Below, piece by piece: positions 7,876 to 15,504 of a stretch of DNA of 64,000 nucleotides (its first letter is position 1; each line of letters begins with the position of its first letter). The translations under genes were made by a program, and so were the position numbers. A model generated the notes under the pieces. The model was not told the origin of the DNA and ran no database searches. It saw only the letters and a list, made by a program, of their open reading frames with translations. This stretch comes from Flavobacterium sp. (lineage in GTDB: Bacteria > Bacteroidota > Bacteroidia > Flavobacteriales > Flavobacteriaceae): NCBI RefSeq assembly GCF_024305175.1, contig NZ_JAMWYY010000006.1:1-64000 (forward strand), given 5' to 3'.

Positions 7876-7892
7876 TTTACATCCAGTGTAAA
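7876..7892. promoter_or_regulatory. Palindromic operator candidate TTTACA-N5-TGTAAA
   Basis: A perfect 6-5-6 inverted repeat centred about 50 bases upstream of the predicted transcription start of the nine-gene operon. A second short palindrome, TCAAT-AAA-ATTGA, lies at 7898-7910. Both sit between the Crp/Fnr gene and the operon, at a spacing typical of Crp-type activator sites. That the adjacent Crp/Fnr protein binds here is an inference. Confidence 0.55.
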
Positions 7893-7956
7893 AAAAGTCA
7901 ATAAAATTGATTTATACGTTCCAGAGAGAAAATTTAGAAGCATAATAATTAACCTG

Positions 7957-8640
7957 CTATTTTTCAAAAGCGGTAAAGTCGTTTATTATAATTTGTTTGC
8001 GGGTATAGGTAATAAGCTGTTTTTCTTCCAGCTCATTAAGCAGTTGTGTGGCTGTCTGCCTTGAGGTGCATATAATCTGGGCAATATCATTTTGGGTAAG
8101 GTAGTTTTCTATATATACTTTCTCCCCTTCGGCCCTGCCCTCTTTTTTTGCCCAGTCTTTTAAGAACATCAGCAGCCTTGCCTTAGCATCTTTAGAGATA
8201 AGATTAGTATAGTTGTTTTTCCATTTAAGCATGCGCAGCCCCACAAATTTGGTGTAGGATAATGCAAGCTCAGGATGCTTAAGCAACAGGTTCTCAAAAT
8301 CGGAAAGCAGGAAGCTGCAAATTATTATCTCGTCGGTAAGTGCCTGTGCATATTCATAGGTTTCACTGTCGGTTTCAAGGGTAAGTTCGCCAAAAAGATC
8401 GCCTTTCTGGATAATATCTTTAATCATTTCCTTACCTGATTTATCTACCGAAACAATTTTTATATTTCCTTTTTTCAGGAAAAAGATACGGGGTACATCT
8501 GTAGAAGAAAAATAGATGATATCGCCCTTACCGGCTTTTTTATATCCGGTTATTATGCATAACTGCTTTATCTGCGAAAAACTGAGTGTCCTGAACAATT
8601 TATGGTCTCTCAGGTACCAGAATTTTAAATCGGCTGACAT
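7957..8640 (-). CDS. Crp/Fnr family transcriptional regulator
   Basis: A 227-residue protein with an N-terminal cyclic-nucleotide-type beta barrel (about 15-130; 'GDIIYFSSTDVPRIFFLKKG', 'GDLFGELTL') and a C-terminal winged helix ('LTQNDIAQIICTSRQTATQL', about 175-210). No cluster of four N-terminal cysteines is seen, so it is not an iron-sulfur FNR; the GELTL region resembles the phosphate-binding cassette but lacks its arginine. It precedes the nine-gene operon on the same strand, separated by 139 bases that hold the operon promoter and two palindromes, so it is the likely local regulator. A TATTTTTG -7 element for its own transcription lies at 8655-8662 on the minus strand. Confidence 0.9.
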   Translation of the reverse strand: MSADLKFWYLRDHKLFRTLSFSQIKQLCIITGYKKAGKGDIIYFSSTDVPRIFFLKKGNIKIVSVDKSGKEMIKDIIQKGDLFGELTLETDSETYEYAQALTDEIIICSFLLSDFENLLLKHPELALSYTKFVGLRMLKWKNNYTNLISKDAKARLLMFLKDWAKKEGRAEGEKVYIENYLTQNDIAQIICTSRQTATQLLNELEEKQLITYTRKQIIINDFTAFEK

Positions 8641-8764
8641 AAAAATGCTTTTATCAAAAATAACAACAAATACATTTACTTGATATTAAATCTAAGATTT
8701 CCGAAAAAAAATGTGCTTACAGTTAGCGTTGATAGTTAAGTACTAAGTGGCTATAGCCAAAAAT

Positions 8765-8793
8765 AAAAAAGCAACCCGTAAGGTTGCTTTTTT
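8765..8793 (-). terminator. Intrinsic terminator of the TlpA-rhodanese unit
   Basis: GCAACC and GGTTGC pair around a five-base loop, flanked by A and T runs on both sides. It lies directly after the rhodanese stop codon, so it ends the minus-strand unit 10313-8797. Confidence 0.85.
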
Positions 8794-8796
8794 ACA

Positions 8797-9108
8797 TCAG
8801 GGCATGGTGACAGGCCCGCTCCACCGGGAAATACCACCGGCAAGATTATAAGTATTTTTAAAACCAAGCTCGTTCATTATGTTGCACGCCTGCCCGCTAC
8901 GCGCGCCTGCAGCACAATACACATAATAGTTTTTGTCTTTATCAAGTTCTTCTACCTGATAAATAAAGCCCTGTCCCTTATAAATATCAATATTTATTGC
9001 ACCGGGTATAATACCACGGTTCCATTCGTCTTCGGTGCGCACATCCAGTATAACGGCATTTTCATCCTGCTGTGCCTGTTCCCACCATTCGTTTTGAGAT
9101 AAATCCAT
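8797..9108 (-). CDS. Rhodanese-like domain protein (single domain)
   Basis: A 103-residue cytoplasmic protein that is one rhodanese domain: 'VILDVRTEDEWNRGIIPGAINI' at the CH2A region and the active-site loop 'YCAAGARSGQA' with catalytic Cys near residue 69. Such proteins carry a persulfide on the cysteine and move sulfane sulfur between thiols. It follows the thioredoxin-like gene by 14 bases and ends the unit TlpA / thioredoxin-like / rhodanese. The active loop CAAGARS keeps the cysteine and arginine, so the enzyme should be active. Confidence 0.93.
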   Translation of the reverse strand: MDLSQNEWWEQAQQDENAVILDVRTEDEWNRGIIPGAINIDIYKGQGFIYQVEELDKDKNYYVYCAAGARSGQACNIMNELGFKNTYNLAGGISRWSGPVTMP

Positions 9109-9122
9109 TTAAAAATTTTCGT

Positions 9123-9734
9123 TTATGCTTTAATAGAGCAGCCAATGGCCTTTGTTTCTTTTACCGGGACTTCTTTGCCTTTAAGTAGAGCATTAACAGC
9201 ATCTTCTGTATACTTTACCTTTACGGCAGATGCATCTTCATAATTGTCATCAATAGCCCCAATATATTTTACTACATTGCCTTTTGTGGTTTTTTGCAAT
9301 ATGTAAACATGAGGTGTTTTGGTTGCGCCATATTGTGGGTATATTTTTTGCCCTTCATCTAATAGGTACGGAAATGTAAACTTCTTTTCTTTTGCACGCT
9401 CCTGCATTTTCTCAAAACTGTCATCTTTTTGCTTAACCGGGTTGTTAGGATTAATAGCCACTACCGGGTAACCCAGTTTTTTATATTTTTTGTCAAGTGC
9501 AATAATCCTGTCTTCATACGCCTGAGCATACGGGCAATGGTTACAGGTAAAAATAACGATGTAGCCTTTGGCATCTTTCATATCTTTTAATGATACTTTT
9601 TTACCATCAACGTTTTTAAGGCTGAAGTCGGTAGCCACATCGCCTACTTTATAACCTGCGGCAGGTTTAGCAATGGTAAAGGCTGCAAGCAGGCCGGCTG
9701 CTATAAAAAGTCCTAAAAATTTTACTGTCTTCAT
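9123..9734 (-). CDS. Exported thioredoxin-like (PRX-like2) protein
   Basis: A 203-residue protein with a signal peptide (about 1-23, 'AFTIAKPAAG'). The fold is that of the AhpC/TSA-like subfamily with the motif 'FTCNHCPYAQAYEDR' at about residues 66-80, a CxxC in which both cysteines are present (CNHC). 'VVAINPNNP' and 'FPYLLDEGQKIYPQYGAT' followed by the cis-proline 'TPHVYI' complete the thioredoxin fold. It would act as a periplasmic thiol reductase or oxidase. It is 33 bases after the TlpA gene and 14 before the rhodanese. Confidence 0.9.
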   Translation of the reverse strand: MKTVKFLGLFIAAGLLAAFTIAKPAAGYKVGDVATDFSLKNVDGKKVSLKDMKDAKGYIVIFTCNHCPYAQAYEDRIIALDKKYKKLGYPVVAINPNNPVKQKDDSFEKMQERAKEKKFTFPYLLDEGQKIYPQYGATKTPHVYILQKTTKGNVVKYIGAIDDNYEDASAVKVKYTEDAVNALLKGKEVPVKETKAIGCSIKA

Positions 9735-9767
9735 TTTATATACTTATGATTAATTGTTTATGATTTA

Positions 9768-10313
9768 TTATTTAATAAGGCTTACTTCTTTTTCAAGCTC
9801 TTCATAACTAAAAGACTGTTCAAAAAACCTGCGGGTATCCCTGTTATAAATCAGTGTGGCGGGTATAGCCCCACTCCAGGTTGAATCAACTTTTGGTATC
9901 CAGGAATTGGCATCCGGGTCGCGCAGGTAAAGCACCTCACTCTTAAGCTGGTTCTCCTTAATAAATGGCAATAGCTTGTTCTCAACCATCTTAGGCATAT
10001 CGAGGCTCACCAGTATTACCTTTACTTTATCATCTTTATACTTTGCATTAAGCTTTTCAAAATGCGGAAGCTCTTCTATACAGGGTACACACCATGTAGC
10101 CCAAAAGTTAACCACATAAGTTGTGTCATTCTCTTTTGTCAGGAAATATTCAAGTCCCGAGTAGTCATATGCTTTTACACTTATGCCATTTTTTTTATAA
10201 ACCTTAATTGGTTTTGGCGCAGGTTCTTCAGTAGTTGATTCCTTCTCGCCTTTGCACGCAGTAAAGCCAATTAAAAGCAATACCAAGGCAATTTTTTTTA
10301 AATAATTCGTCAT
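9768..10313 (-). CDS. TlpA-type thioredoxin lipoprotein
   Basis: A 181-residue lipoprotein. The open frame extends 39 codons further upstream, but the start at 10313 gives a clean lipoprotein signal (MTNYLKKIALVLLLIGFTAC) with Cys20 as the lipid site, and avoids reading through the operator region. The thioredoxin domain shows 'FWATWCVPCIEELPHF' with the CxxC active site and 'SGAIPATLIY' with the cis-proline. It is a membrane-tethered periplasmic disulfide reductase, perhaps for cytochrome maturation or stress repair. It is the first gene of the unit with the thioredoxin-like and rhodanese genes, and is divergent from marR. Confidence 0.92.
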   Translation of the reverse strand: MTNYLKKIALVLLLIGFTACKGEKESTTEEPAPKPIKVYKKNGISVKAYDYSGLEYFLTKENDTTYVVNFWATWCVPCIEELPHFEKLNAKYKDDKVKVILVSLDMPKMVENKLLPFIKENQLKSEVLYLRDPDANSWIPKVDSTWSGAIPATLIYNRDTRRFFEQSFSYEELEKEVSLIK

Positions 10314-10392
10314 TTTATCTCTTATGTTCTGAATGATAAAATTAACCAAAAAATAAGCGCTAAAAAATTTTAAGCATTTTTTAACAACACAT

Positions 10393-10425
10393 TTGTATAT
10401 ACAATAATAAAATATATTACATTTG
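10393..10425 (+). promoter_or_regulatory. Promoter of marR-nitroreductase-YceI unit
   Basis: TTG at 10393-10395 and TACATTTG at 10418-10425 are separated by 22 bases, within the Bacteroidota range. The -33 triplet lies inside the first operator copy and the -7 element overlaps the second, so a bound MarR dimer would block RNA polymerase. Confidence 0.55.
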
Positions 10426-10449
10426 TACATACAAATTTTGTATTTACAA
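10393..10449. promoter_or_regulatory. Three MarR-type operator copies, TTGTAnnTACAA
   Basis: TTGTATATACAA at 10393-10404, TTTGTACATACAAA at 10422-10435 and TTGTATTTACAA at 10438-10449 share the palindromic frame TTGTA-N2-TACAA. Their centres are 30 and 15 bases apart. The last copy ends two bases before the marR start codon. This is the expected layout of an autorepressed MarR gene that may also control the divergent TlpA unit. Confidence 0.72.
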
Positions 10450-10451
10450 TT

Positions 10452-10904
10452 ATGAAGATTGAAGATGCTATAAAATCAACAACGGAAATGCCACTTGGCA
10501 AAAAAACGCTGTTGAATATAACATACACACAAAACATATTGTCTGAAAGTTTTAATGAGCTGCTTAAGCCTTATGACCTTTCGCCGGAGCAGTTTAATGT
10601 ACTGCGCATTTTGCGCGGGCAAAAAGGTAAGCCTGCCAACATGTGCGTAATACAAGAACGTATGATTGCCAAAACCAGCAATACAACAAGGCTCGTTGAT
10701 AAGCTTTTACTTAAAAACCTTGTAATACGTGAAGTGTGTTCGGCAAACAGGCGTAAAATGGATATAACCATTACTGAAAAAGGCCTTGCCCTGCTAAAAG
10801 AGCTTGACCCTAAAGTTGAAGCGCATGAAAACAGCTATGCAGCTAATCTTGAAACTGACGAACTACATTTATTAAATAACCTCCTTGAAAAATACAGGGG
10901 ATAA
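10452..10904 (+). CDS. MarR family transcriptional regulator
   Basis: A 150-residue protein with the winged-helix layout of MarR: dimerisation helices at both ends, 'LSPEQFNVLRILRGQKG' (helix 2-3), the recognition region 'RMIAKTSNTTRLVDKLLLKNLVIREVCSANRRKMDITITEKG' (about 70-113) with the typical wing 'RRKMDITITEKG'. MarR proteins respond to phenolic or electrophilic compounds or to thiol oxidation. It has a few cysteines (Cys69 or so and one in the wing loop 'VCSANRR') that could act as redox switches. It is followed 16 bases later by the nitroreductase gene, and preceded by three palindromes that it probably binds. Confidence 0.93.
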   Translation: MKIEDAIKSTTEMPLGKKTLLNITYTQNILSESFNELLKPYDLSPEQFNVLRILRGQKGKPANMCVIQERMIAKTSNTTRLVDKLLLKNLVIREVCSANRRKMDITITEKGLALLKELDPKVEAHENSYAANLETDELHLLNNLLEKYRG

Positions 10905-10920
10905 TTAAAACAAAAAATTT

Positions 10921-11559
10921 ATGACTGATTTTATTGAAAGCCTTAACTGGCGCTATGCCACCAAAAAATATGACGCTTCTAAAAAAGTAAGTAATAATGA
11001 CCTTGAAACGCTAAAAGAAGCGGTTCAGCTAAGTGTGTCTTCTGCCGGGTTACAGCCATACAGGGTTGTGGTGGTAGAAAGTGACGAAGCTAAAAACAAG
11101 CTTGCCGAGGCTGCTATGGGCAATAATAAAAATGTATTTGCCGATGCCTCTCACCTGTTCATTTTTGCTGTGGAGAAAAACCTGGGCGATGAGCATGTTG
11201 AAGATTATATGGACAACATAAGCGAGACACGTAATGTAGAGAAAGAAAGCCTGAAAGATTTTGAAGGCATGATTAAAGGTTCTATCGACAGCCGGAATGA
11301 AAAAGAAAATCAATCATGGGCAGGCAAACAAGCTTATATCGCCCTTTCTAACCTTATAAATGCAGCCGCAGTGCTTAAAATAGACAGTACACCTATGGAG
11401 GGCTTTGATGCTAACAAGGTAGATGAAATTCTTAACCTTAATGACAAAGGGCTTACCACATCAGTAATTGCAGCGGTGGGTTACCGCCACAGCGATGATA
11501 ACTTCCAAAACCTTAAAAAGGTAAGGAAACCTAAACAAGAACTATTTATCACTATTTAA
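10921..11559 (+). CDS. NAD(P)H-dependent nitroreductase-family flavoprotein
   Basis: A 212-residue protein of the NfsB/YdgI-like FMN reductase family. It begins 'MTDFIESLNWRYATKKYDASKK', has the FMN loop region 'SVSSAGLQPYRVVVVES' and ends with 'AAVGYRHSDDNFQNLKKVRKP', all usual for this family. It reduces nitro compounds or quinones by two electrons using NAD(P)H. Placed directly behind a MarR gene it is likely induced by quinones or related electrophiles, which it then detoxifies. The YceI gene follows after 36 bases. Confidence 0.92.
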   Translation: MTDFIESLNWRYATKKYDASKKVSNNDLETLKEAVQLSVSSAGLQPYRVVVVESDEAKNKLAEAAMGNNKNVFADASHLFIFAVEKNLGDEHVEDYMDNISETRNVEKESLKDFEGMIKGSIDSRNEKENQSWAGKQAYIALSNLINAAAVLKIDSTPMEGFDANKVDEILNLNDKGLTTSVIAAVGYRHSDDNFQNLKKVRKPKQELFITI

Positions 11560-11595
11560 TTCAATACCTAATTTAATTTTAACAAGTAAAAACAA

Positions 11596-12165
11596 ATGAA
11601 GAATTTAAAATCAATTGCACTTGCACTGGTAGTTGCCCTTGGCACTATAACCGCTTCGGCTCAGGACAAAAAGATCAACACTGCCAAAAGCGAAATCGAA
11701 TGGGTAGGTAAAAAAGTTACCGGAGAGCACAGTGGTACGCTTGACTTTAAAGATGGCGTACTTAAGTTTAAAAACAACAAGCTTACAGGCGGCAGCTTTA
11801 CCGTTAACATGAACTCTATTGAAGTAACCGACCTTAAAGCCGGTGAAGGTAAAGAAAAACTGGAAGGCCATCTTAAAGCAGCCGATTTCTTCGGTACTGA
11901 CAAATATGGCACCTCTACCCTTGTGTTTACTTCTGTAAAACCTAAAAGCGGCAATGTTTATACCGTAACTGCCGACCTAACCATTAAAGGCATAACCAAA
12001 CCTGTAACGTTTGACCTTACTGTAAACAAAAACTCTGCTACTACATCTTTTAAGGTAGACAGGACTAAGTATGGTATTGAGTATAAATCAGGCAGTATCT
12101 TTGACGGACTTGGTGACAATGTAATTTATGATGACTTTGAACTGACAGTAAACCTTCAGTTTTAA
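11596..12165 (+). CDS. Exported YceI-family lipid-binding protein
   Basis: A 189-residue protein with a signal peptide (1-22, cut at ASA-QD). The mature part is an extended lipocalin-like barrel of the YceI family: 'SEIEWVGKKVTGEHSGTL' at the start, 'HLKAADFFGTDKYGTSTLVF' in the middle and 'LTIKGITKPVTFDLTV' near residue 140. YceI proteins hold polyisoprenoid chains such as quinones in the periplasm. It is the third gene of the MarR unit, so the group may sense and process quinone-like compounds. A bidirectional terminator follows. A second YceI protein without a signal peptide is encoded at 22432. Confidence 0.93.
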   Translation: MKNLKSIALALVVALGTITASAQDKKINTAKSEIEWVGKKVTGEHSGTLDFKDGVLKFKNNKLTGGSFTVNMNSIEVTDLKAGEGKEKLEGHLKAADFFGTDKYGTSTLVFTSVKPKSGNVYTVTADLTIKGITKPVTFDLTVNKNSATTSFKVDRTKYGIEYKSGSIFDGLGDNVIYDDFELTVNLQF

Positions 12166-12189
12166 TTTCCGAATTTTAAGTTGATATAT

Positions 12190-12215
12190 AAAGCCCACCG
12201 CTTGCGGTGGGCTTT
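12190..12215. terminator. Bidirectional intrinsic terminator
   Basis: AAAGCCCACCGC and GCGGTGGGCTTT form a 12-bp perfect stem around a two-base centre. It lies between the convergent YceI and cysK genes and can serve both. Confidence 0.9.
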
Positions 12216-12235
12216 ATTGTTATATATACCTGATT

Positions 12236-13144
12236 TTAAAATAAACCTTCTACCGAAAGGTAACGCTCACCTGTATCATAATTAAATGTAAGCACAGTTG
12301 CACCTTCGGGTATATCAGCTATTTTCTTGCTCACTGCCGCTAAAGATGCACCTGTAGATATACCGGCCAATATACCCTCTTTAGCAGCAAGTTGACGGGC
12401 ATAATCAAAGGCTTCATCCCTGCTAACGGTTATAACACCATCTATCAGTACGCTCTCATATATTGAAGGTACAAACCCTGCACCAATACCCTGCAAAGGG
12501 TGCGGGCCCGGCGCTCCGCCACTCAATACGGGTGATGCTTCCGGCTCAACCGCAAATACCTTTAGGTTAGGGAACTTTTCTTTTAATACAGCAGCAACAC
12601 CTGTTATGTGCCCCCCGGTACCCACAGCTGTTATCATATAATCTATCCCATCCGGAAAGTCAGCGAGAATTTCCTGTGCAGTTGTGCGTTTATGTACCTC
12701 AACGTTAGCATTGTTATCAAACTGGCTTGGCGACCATGCATTTGGTGTATTTGCGGTAAGCTCAGCAGCCTTTTCTATTGCGCCTTTCATACCTTTTTCG
12801 CGTGGTGTAAGTTCAAACTGTGCGCCGTATATAGACATCAGCTTTCTGCGCTCTACACTCATAGATTCGGGCATAACCAAAATGAGCTTGTAGCCTTTAA
12901 CAGCAGCAACCAGCGCAAGGCCGATACCCGTATTACCCGATGTAGGCTCTATAATAACACTATCGGGCTTTAGCAATCCTTTAGCTTCGGCATCTTCTAT
13001 CATTGCGAGTGCAATACGGTCTTTAATGCTGCTGCCGGGGTTGTTACGCTCCAGCTTAATCCATACATCATGATTACCAAAAAGTTTATTGATCTTTACA
13101 TGCGGCGTTTTGCCTATGGCTTCTAAAATTGAATTTGCTTTCAT
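12236..13144 (-). CDS. cysK: Cysteine synthase (O-acetylserine sulfhydrylase)
   Basis: A 302-residue PLP enzyme. '[12 protein letters not shown]' at about residues 34-45 holds the lysine that binds PLP, '[20 protein letters not shown]' (about 66-85) is the substrate and phosphate loop, and '[11 protein letters not shown]' binds the PLP phosphate. It converts O-acetylserine and sulfide to cysteine. It is 14 bases behind the serine acetyltransferase gene, giving a complete two-step cysteine operon in the order cysE-cysK. Length is normal for the CysK/CysM group. Confidence 0.96.
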   Translation of the reverse strand: MKANSILEAIGKTPHVKINKLFGNHDVWIKLERNNPGSSIKDRIALAMIEDAEAKGLLKPDSVIIEPTSGNTGIGLALVAAVKGYKLILVMPESMSVERRKLMSIYGAQFELTPREKGMKGAIEKAAELTANTPNAWSPSQFDNNANVEVHKRTTAQEILADFPDGIDYMITAVGTGGHITGVAAVLKEKFPNLKVFAVEPEASPVLSGGAPGPHPLQGIGAGFVPSIYESVLIDGVITVSRDEAFDYARQLAAKEGILAGISTGASLAAVSKKIADIPEGATVLTFNYDTGERYLSVEGLF

Positions 13145-13158
13145 ATATATTCGGATAA

Positions 13159-13977
13159 TTATATTACAAAGTTTAAAGGTTCAGGAAAAGTTTCACGCGT
13201 TTTAATGGCTACTTCACTTTTGTGATACACCAGCGAGTGCGGTGGTACCGAGTGGGTTATCCATACGTTGCCACCTAAAACCGAGCCGTCGCCAATAGTA
13301 GTATTGCCGCCCAGTATGGTGGCGTTGGCATATATGGTTACATTATTGCCAATAGTAGGGTGGCGCTTAACAGAAGCATCGGCTTTGCTAACGCTTAACG
13401 CACCAAGCGTTACGCCCTGGTACATTTTCACATCATTACCAATAACTGTTGTTTCGCCAACAACAATACCGGTGCCGTGATCTATAAAAAACCGCTCGCC
13501 AATTTGTGCTCCCGGGTGTATGTCTATGCCTGTTTTGCTGTGTACATATTCACTCATCATGCGCGGCAGTACCGGTACATTATTTAGCCATAGCTCATGG
13601 GCTATGCGGTAAACGGCAATGGCAAAAAAACCGGGGTAGGTAAGCAATACTTCTGTCCTGCTTTTTGCGGCGGGGTCAAACTCAAAAATAGCCTTAAGGT
13701 CGTCCTCAAGTTTTTGATGAAGTAAAATCGTTTTCTCATTCAGGAAGTGATTGAATGTGCTTATTTTATCTTTCGGATACCCTGAAAGCGCAAGCTGTTC
13801 CCTCAGTATACTTTCGAGGGCTTTTTGTTTCGCTTCAAAATAATTGTAGTCACAATACTCGCTGCCAATGCAAAAAAGCCATTCAAAGAAATCTTCTATC
13901 CAAACGGCTATTGCTTCTTTATCCGGAAGATTGGCCTGCTGTCTTTGGTTTGCGGTATAAACAGGATGTTGCTGCAT
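13159..13977 (-). CDS. cysE: Serine O-acetyltransferase
   Basis: A 272-residue protein. The frame opens further upstream (13 more codons), but those codons read into the leader and the start [10 protein letters not shown] at 13977 sits 23 bases after a terminator hairpin, so the shorter form is preferred. The C-terminal half is a left-handed beta helix of hexapeptide repeats: '[20 protein letters not shown]' with the catalytic histidine, then '[20 protein letters not shown]', '[20 protein letters not shown]'. It makes O-acetylserine from serine and acetyl-CoA. The protein is longer at the N-terminus than short EpsC-type enzymes, as is usual in Bacteroidota. Confidence 0.94.
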   Translation of the reverse strand: MQQHPVYTANQRQQANLPDKEAIAVWIEDFFEWLFCIGSEYCDYNYFEAKQKALESILREQLALSGYPKDKISTFNHFLNEKTILLHQKLEDDLKAIFEFDPAAKSRTEVLLTYPGFFAIAVYRIAHELWLNNVPVLPRMMSEYVHSKTGIDIHPGAQIGERFFIDHGTGIVVGETTVIGNDVKMYQGVTLGALSVSKADASVKRHPTIGNNVTIYANATILGGNTTIGDGSVLGGNVWITHSVPPHSLVYHKSEVAIKTRETFPEPLNFVI

Positions 13978-14215
13978 ATTGATATAAATAATTAATAAAC
14001 AAAAAAAGCCTCTCATTACTGAGAAGCTTAGCTGTTAAAGTACCGGTTTTTAAACCCGATTTACATAACGGCAAAAGCCTCTCATTAGTAGAGGGCAACA
14101 GTTGCAGGCCATGTGCATAAGGTTTAAAAACATTTATTAAGTTATTAGTTCCTAACAAATTTAAAGAAAAAAATACTTGCACCGACACATTACTCTACTA
14201 AAATAGTAGATTTAT
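13978..14215 (-). promoter_or_regulatory. Structured 5' leader of cysE-cysK with tandem hairpins
   Basis: About 240 bases without a credible gene precede cysE. On the minus strand they hold two terminator-like hairpins: one at about 14072-14096 (cctct / agagg followed by cttttg) and one at 14001-14028 followed by seven T. The 15-base stretch AAAAGCCTCTCATTA (plus strand) occurs identically at 14004-14018 and 14073-14087. A third short inverted repeat (ggttt / aaacc) lies at 14045-14055. No known cysteine or SAM riboswitch was recognised. The layout suggests transcription attenuation of cysteine synthesis. Confidence 0.55.
14001..14028 (-). terminator. Attenuator-like terminator in the cysE leader
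   Basis: On the minus strand AGCTTCTC pairs with GAGAGGCT (one G-U pair) around AGTAAT, followed by seven T. It stands before the cysE start and not after a gene, so it is most simply read as an attenuator. Confidence 0.7.
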
Positions 14216-14246
14216 AATTTTATTAATATCCGGCTTAAATGTTTTT

Positions 14247-14254
14247 TACTTTTG
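14247..14254 (+). promoter_or_regulatory. -7 element (TACTTTTG) before the amidotransferase gene
   Basis: TACTTTTG fits TAnnTTTG and lies 17 bases before the start codon at 14272. No clear TTG at the expected -33 position was found, so confidence is modest. Confidence 0.45.
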
Positions 14255-14271
14255 CATATAATTAAAATACT

Positions 14272-14844
14272 ATGGCAAAAATTCTTGTTATTGATAATTA
14301 CGACAGTTTCACCTATAATCTTGTACACTACCTTGAAGACCTTGATTGTGATGTAACGGTTTTACGCAATAACGAAGTTACTTTTGCCGATGTAGAACCC
14401 TTCTCTAAAATACTGCTTTCACCCGGCCCCGGTATACCTGATGAGGCAGGGTTACTAAAACCCATAATTAAAAAGTTTGCCGACACAAAAAGCATATTGG
14501 GCATCTGCCTGGGGCAGCAGGCTATTGCAGAAGTATTCGGCGGCTCTTTGATAAACCTTCAGCAGGTGCATCACGGGGTTGCTTCACAAATTGATTTTAC
14601 TGTGAATGATGAGCCGCTGTATATGGGTTTAAGCAGCCCGCTAACGGTGGGAAGGTATCATTCGTGGTGTGCCGATACCTACACATTACCTGATGTTTTA
14701 GAAACCACTGCTGTAGATGAAAATGGCAATATCATGTCATTGCGACACCGTTTTTTAGATGTGCGTGGTGTACAGTTTCACCCTGAATCTGTGCTCACGC
14801 CTTTTGGTAAGCGCATATTACAAAACTGGATAAATATTATATAA
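14272..14844 (+). CDS. Anthranilate/aminodeoxychorismate synthase, glutamine amidotransferase subunit
   Basis: A 190-residue class I glutamine amidotransferase. It begins 'ILVIDNYDSFTYNLVHYL', has the oxyanion loop 'LSPGPGIPDEAG', the nucleophile elbow 'GICLGQQAIAEVFGG' with catalytic Cys near 81, and the catalytic 'VQFHPESVLTPFGKRIL' with His and Glu. It supplies ammonia to a chorismate-binding synthase subunit (TrpE or PabB). No such subunit is adjacent, which favours a stand-alone PabA-type gene that serves folate synthesis, perhaps shared with tryptophan synthesis. It is divergent from the cysE leader. Confidence 0.93.
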   Translation: MAKILVIDNYDSFTYNLVHYLEDLDCDVTVLRNNEVTFADVEPFSKILLSPGPGIPDEAGLLKPIIKKFADTKSILGICLGQQAIAEVFGGSLINLQQVHHGVASQIDFTVNDEPLYMGLSSPLTVGRYHSWCADTYTLPDVLETTAVDENGNIMSLRHRFLDVRGVQFHPESVLTPFGKRILQNWINII

Positions 14845-15029
14845 TAACTTTAATAAAAGCCCATTAAAATTCTGAAAGTTAAACAACTAAAATATCTGTA
14901 TAGATTTTCATTATACTTATTCTTCCTGAAGTTTACGTATTGAAACTGTTTTTTAAGATTATTTTACAAAGTAATTAACCACATGTTAGTAATTCAGAAA
15001 TTACCTTAGCAGTATCTAAAATATTTGAC

Positions 15030-15470
15030 ATGAAAAAGTTTATTATATTATTAATGGCCTTTACTGCTTTCAGTTGCAGTTCTGATGACAATGACCCTGT
15101 AGATAATAACGGCATACGCAATCCGTATACAGGAAGCGTAGTTGGCAGTTGGAAAACGGTAGGGCTGAGCTTAAATGACATGGCTTATGATGTAGATTGT
15201 GATGCTGATGAACCCGCTGACGATGTTTACACATTCACATTTTTTGAGGATGGCACATTTGATGTTTATGAAAACTGCTTTCCTGAAGTGCTGTATGCAG
15301 AAGGCACCTATCAAACCACAGGCAATGTACTTACACTAAACCTTAACGGGCAAACCGGCAAAGCACATATGGTTGACTACCTTAATGAGAACATGCTTGA
15401 ATGGCGCTTTACAATAGGCAACGATGGCCTGTTTTACAACTACCACTATTTAGTTGAAAAACTTCCATAA
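15030..15470 (+). CDS. Lipocalin-like lipoprotein
   Basis: A 146-residue lipoprotein with lipobox FSC (Cys16) followed by an acidic SSDDND tether, typical of Bacteroidota surface lipoproteins. The body has the pattern of the lipocalin-like family: 'SVVGSWKTVGLSLND', 'YTFTFFEDGTFDVYENC', 'EGTYQTTGNVLTLNL' and 'MLEWRFTIG'. The fold suggests binding of a small hydrophobic ligand, but the ligand is unknown. It stands alone, with 185 bases of featureless AT-rich DNA before it and a strong terminator after it. Confidence 0.8.
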   Translation: MKKFIILLMAFTAFSCSSDDNDPVDNNGIRNPYTGSVVGSWKTVGLSLNDMAYDVDCDADEPADDVYTFTFFEDGTFDVYENCFPEVLYAEGTYQTTGNVLTLNLNGQTGKAHMVDYLNENMLEWRFTIGNDGLFYNYHYLVEKLP

Positions 15471-15504
15471 AAAAAGGCTGTCTAAATATAGACAGCCTTT
15501 TTTT
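15471..15504. terminator. Bidirectional terminator between lipoprotein gene and yaaA
   Basis: AAAAAGGCTGTCT and AGACAGCCTTTTT pair over 13 bp with a short AT-rich loop. It overlaps the yaaA stop codon and serves both convergent genes. Confidence 0.9.

Noticed and set aside
8679..8696. FNR-like box upstream of the Crp/Fnr gene
   Set aside because: CTTGAT and ATCTAAG are out of register by one base, so the symmetry is too weak to report.
13919..14188. 89-codon minus-strand frame in the cysE leader with two NERL stretches
   Set aside because: The repeated NERL comes from the repeated hairpin sequence, the frame overlaps the cysE start, and it has no cysteine-rich run expected of a leader peptide.
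13978..14215. SAM or T-box riboswitch in the cysE leader
   Set aside because: None of the conserved core sequences of SAM-I, SAM-II or T-box elements could be found on the minus strand.
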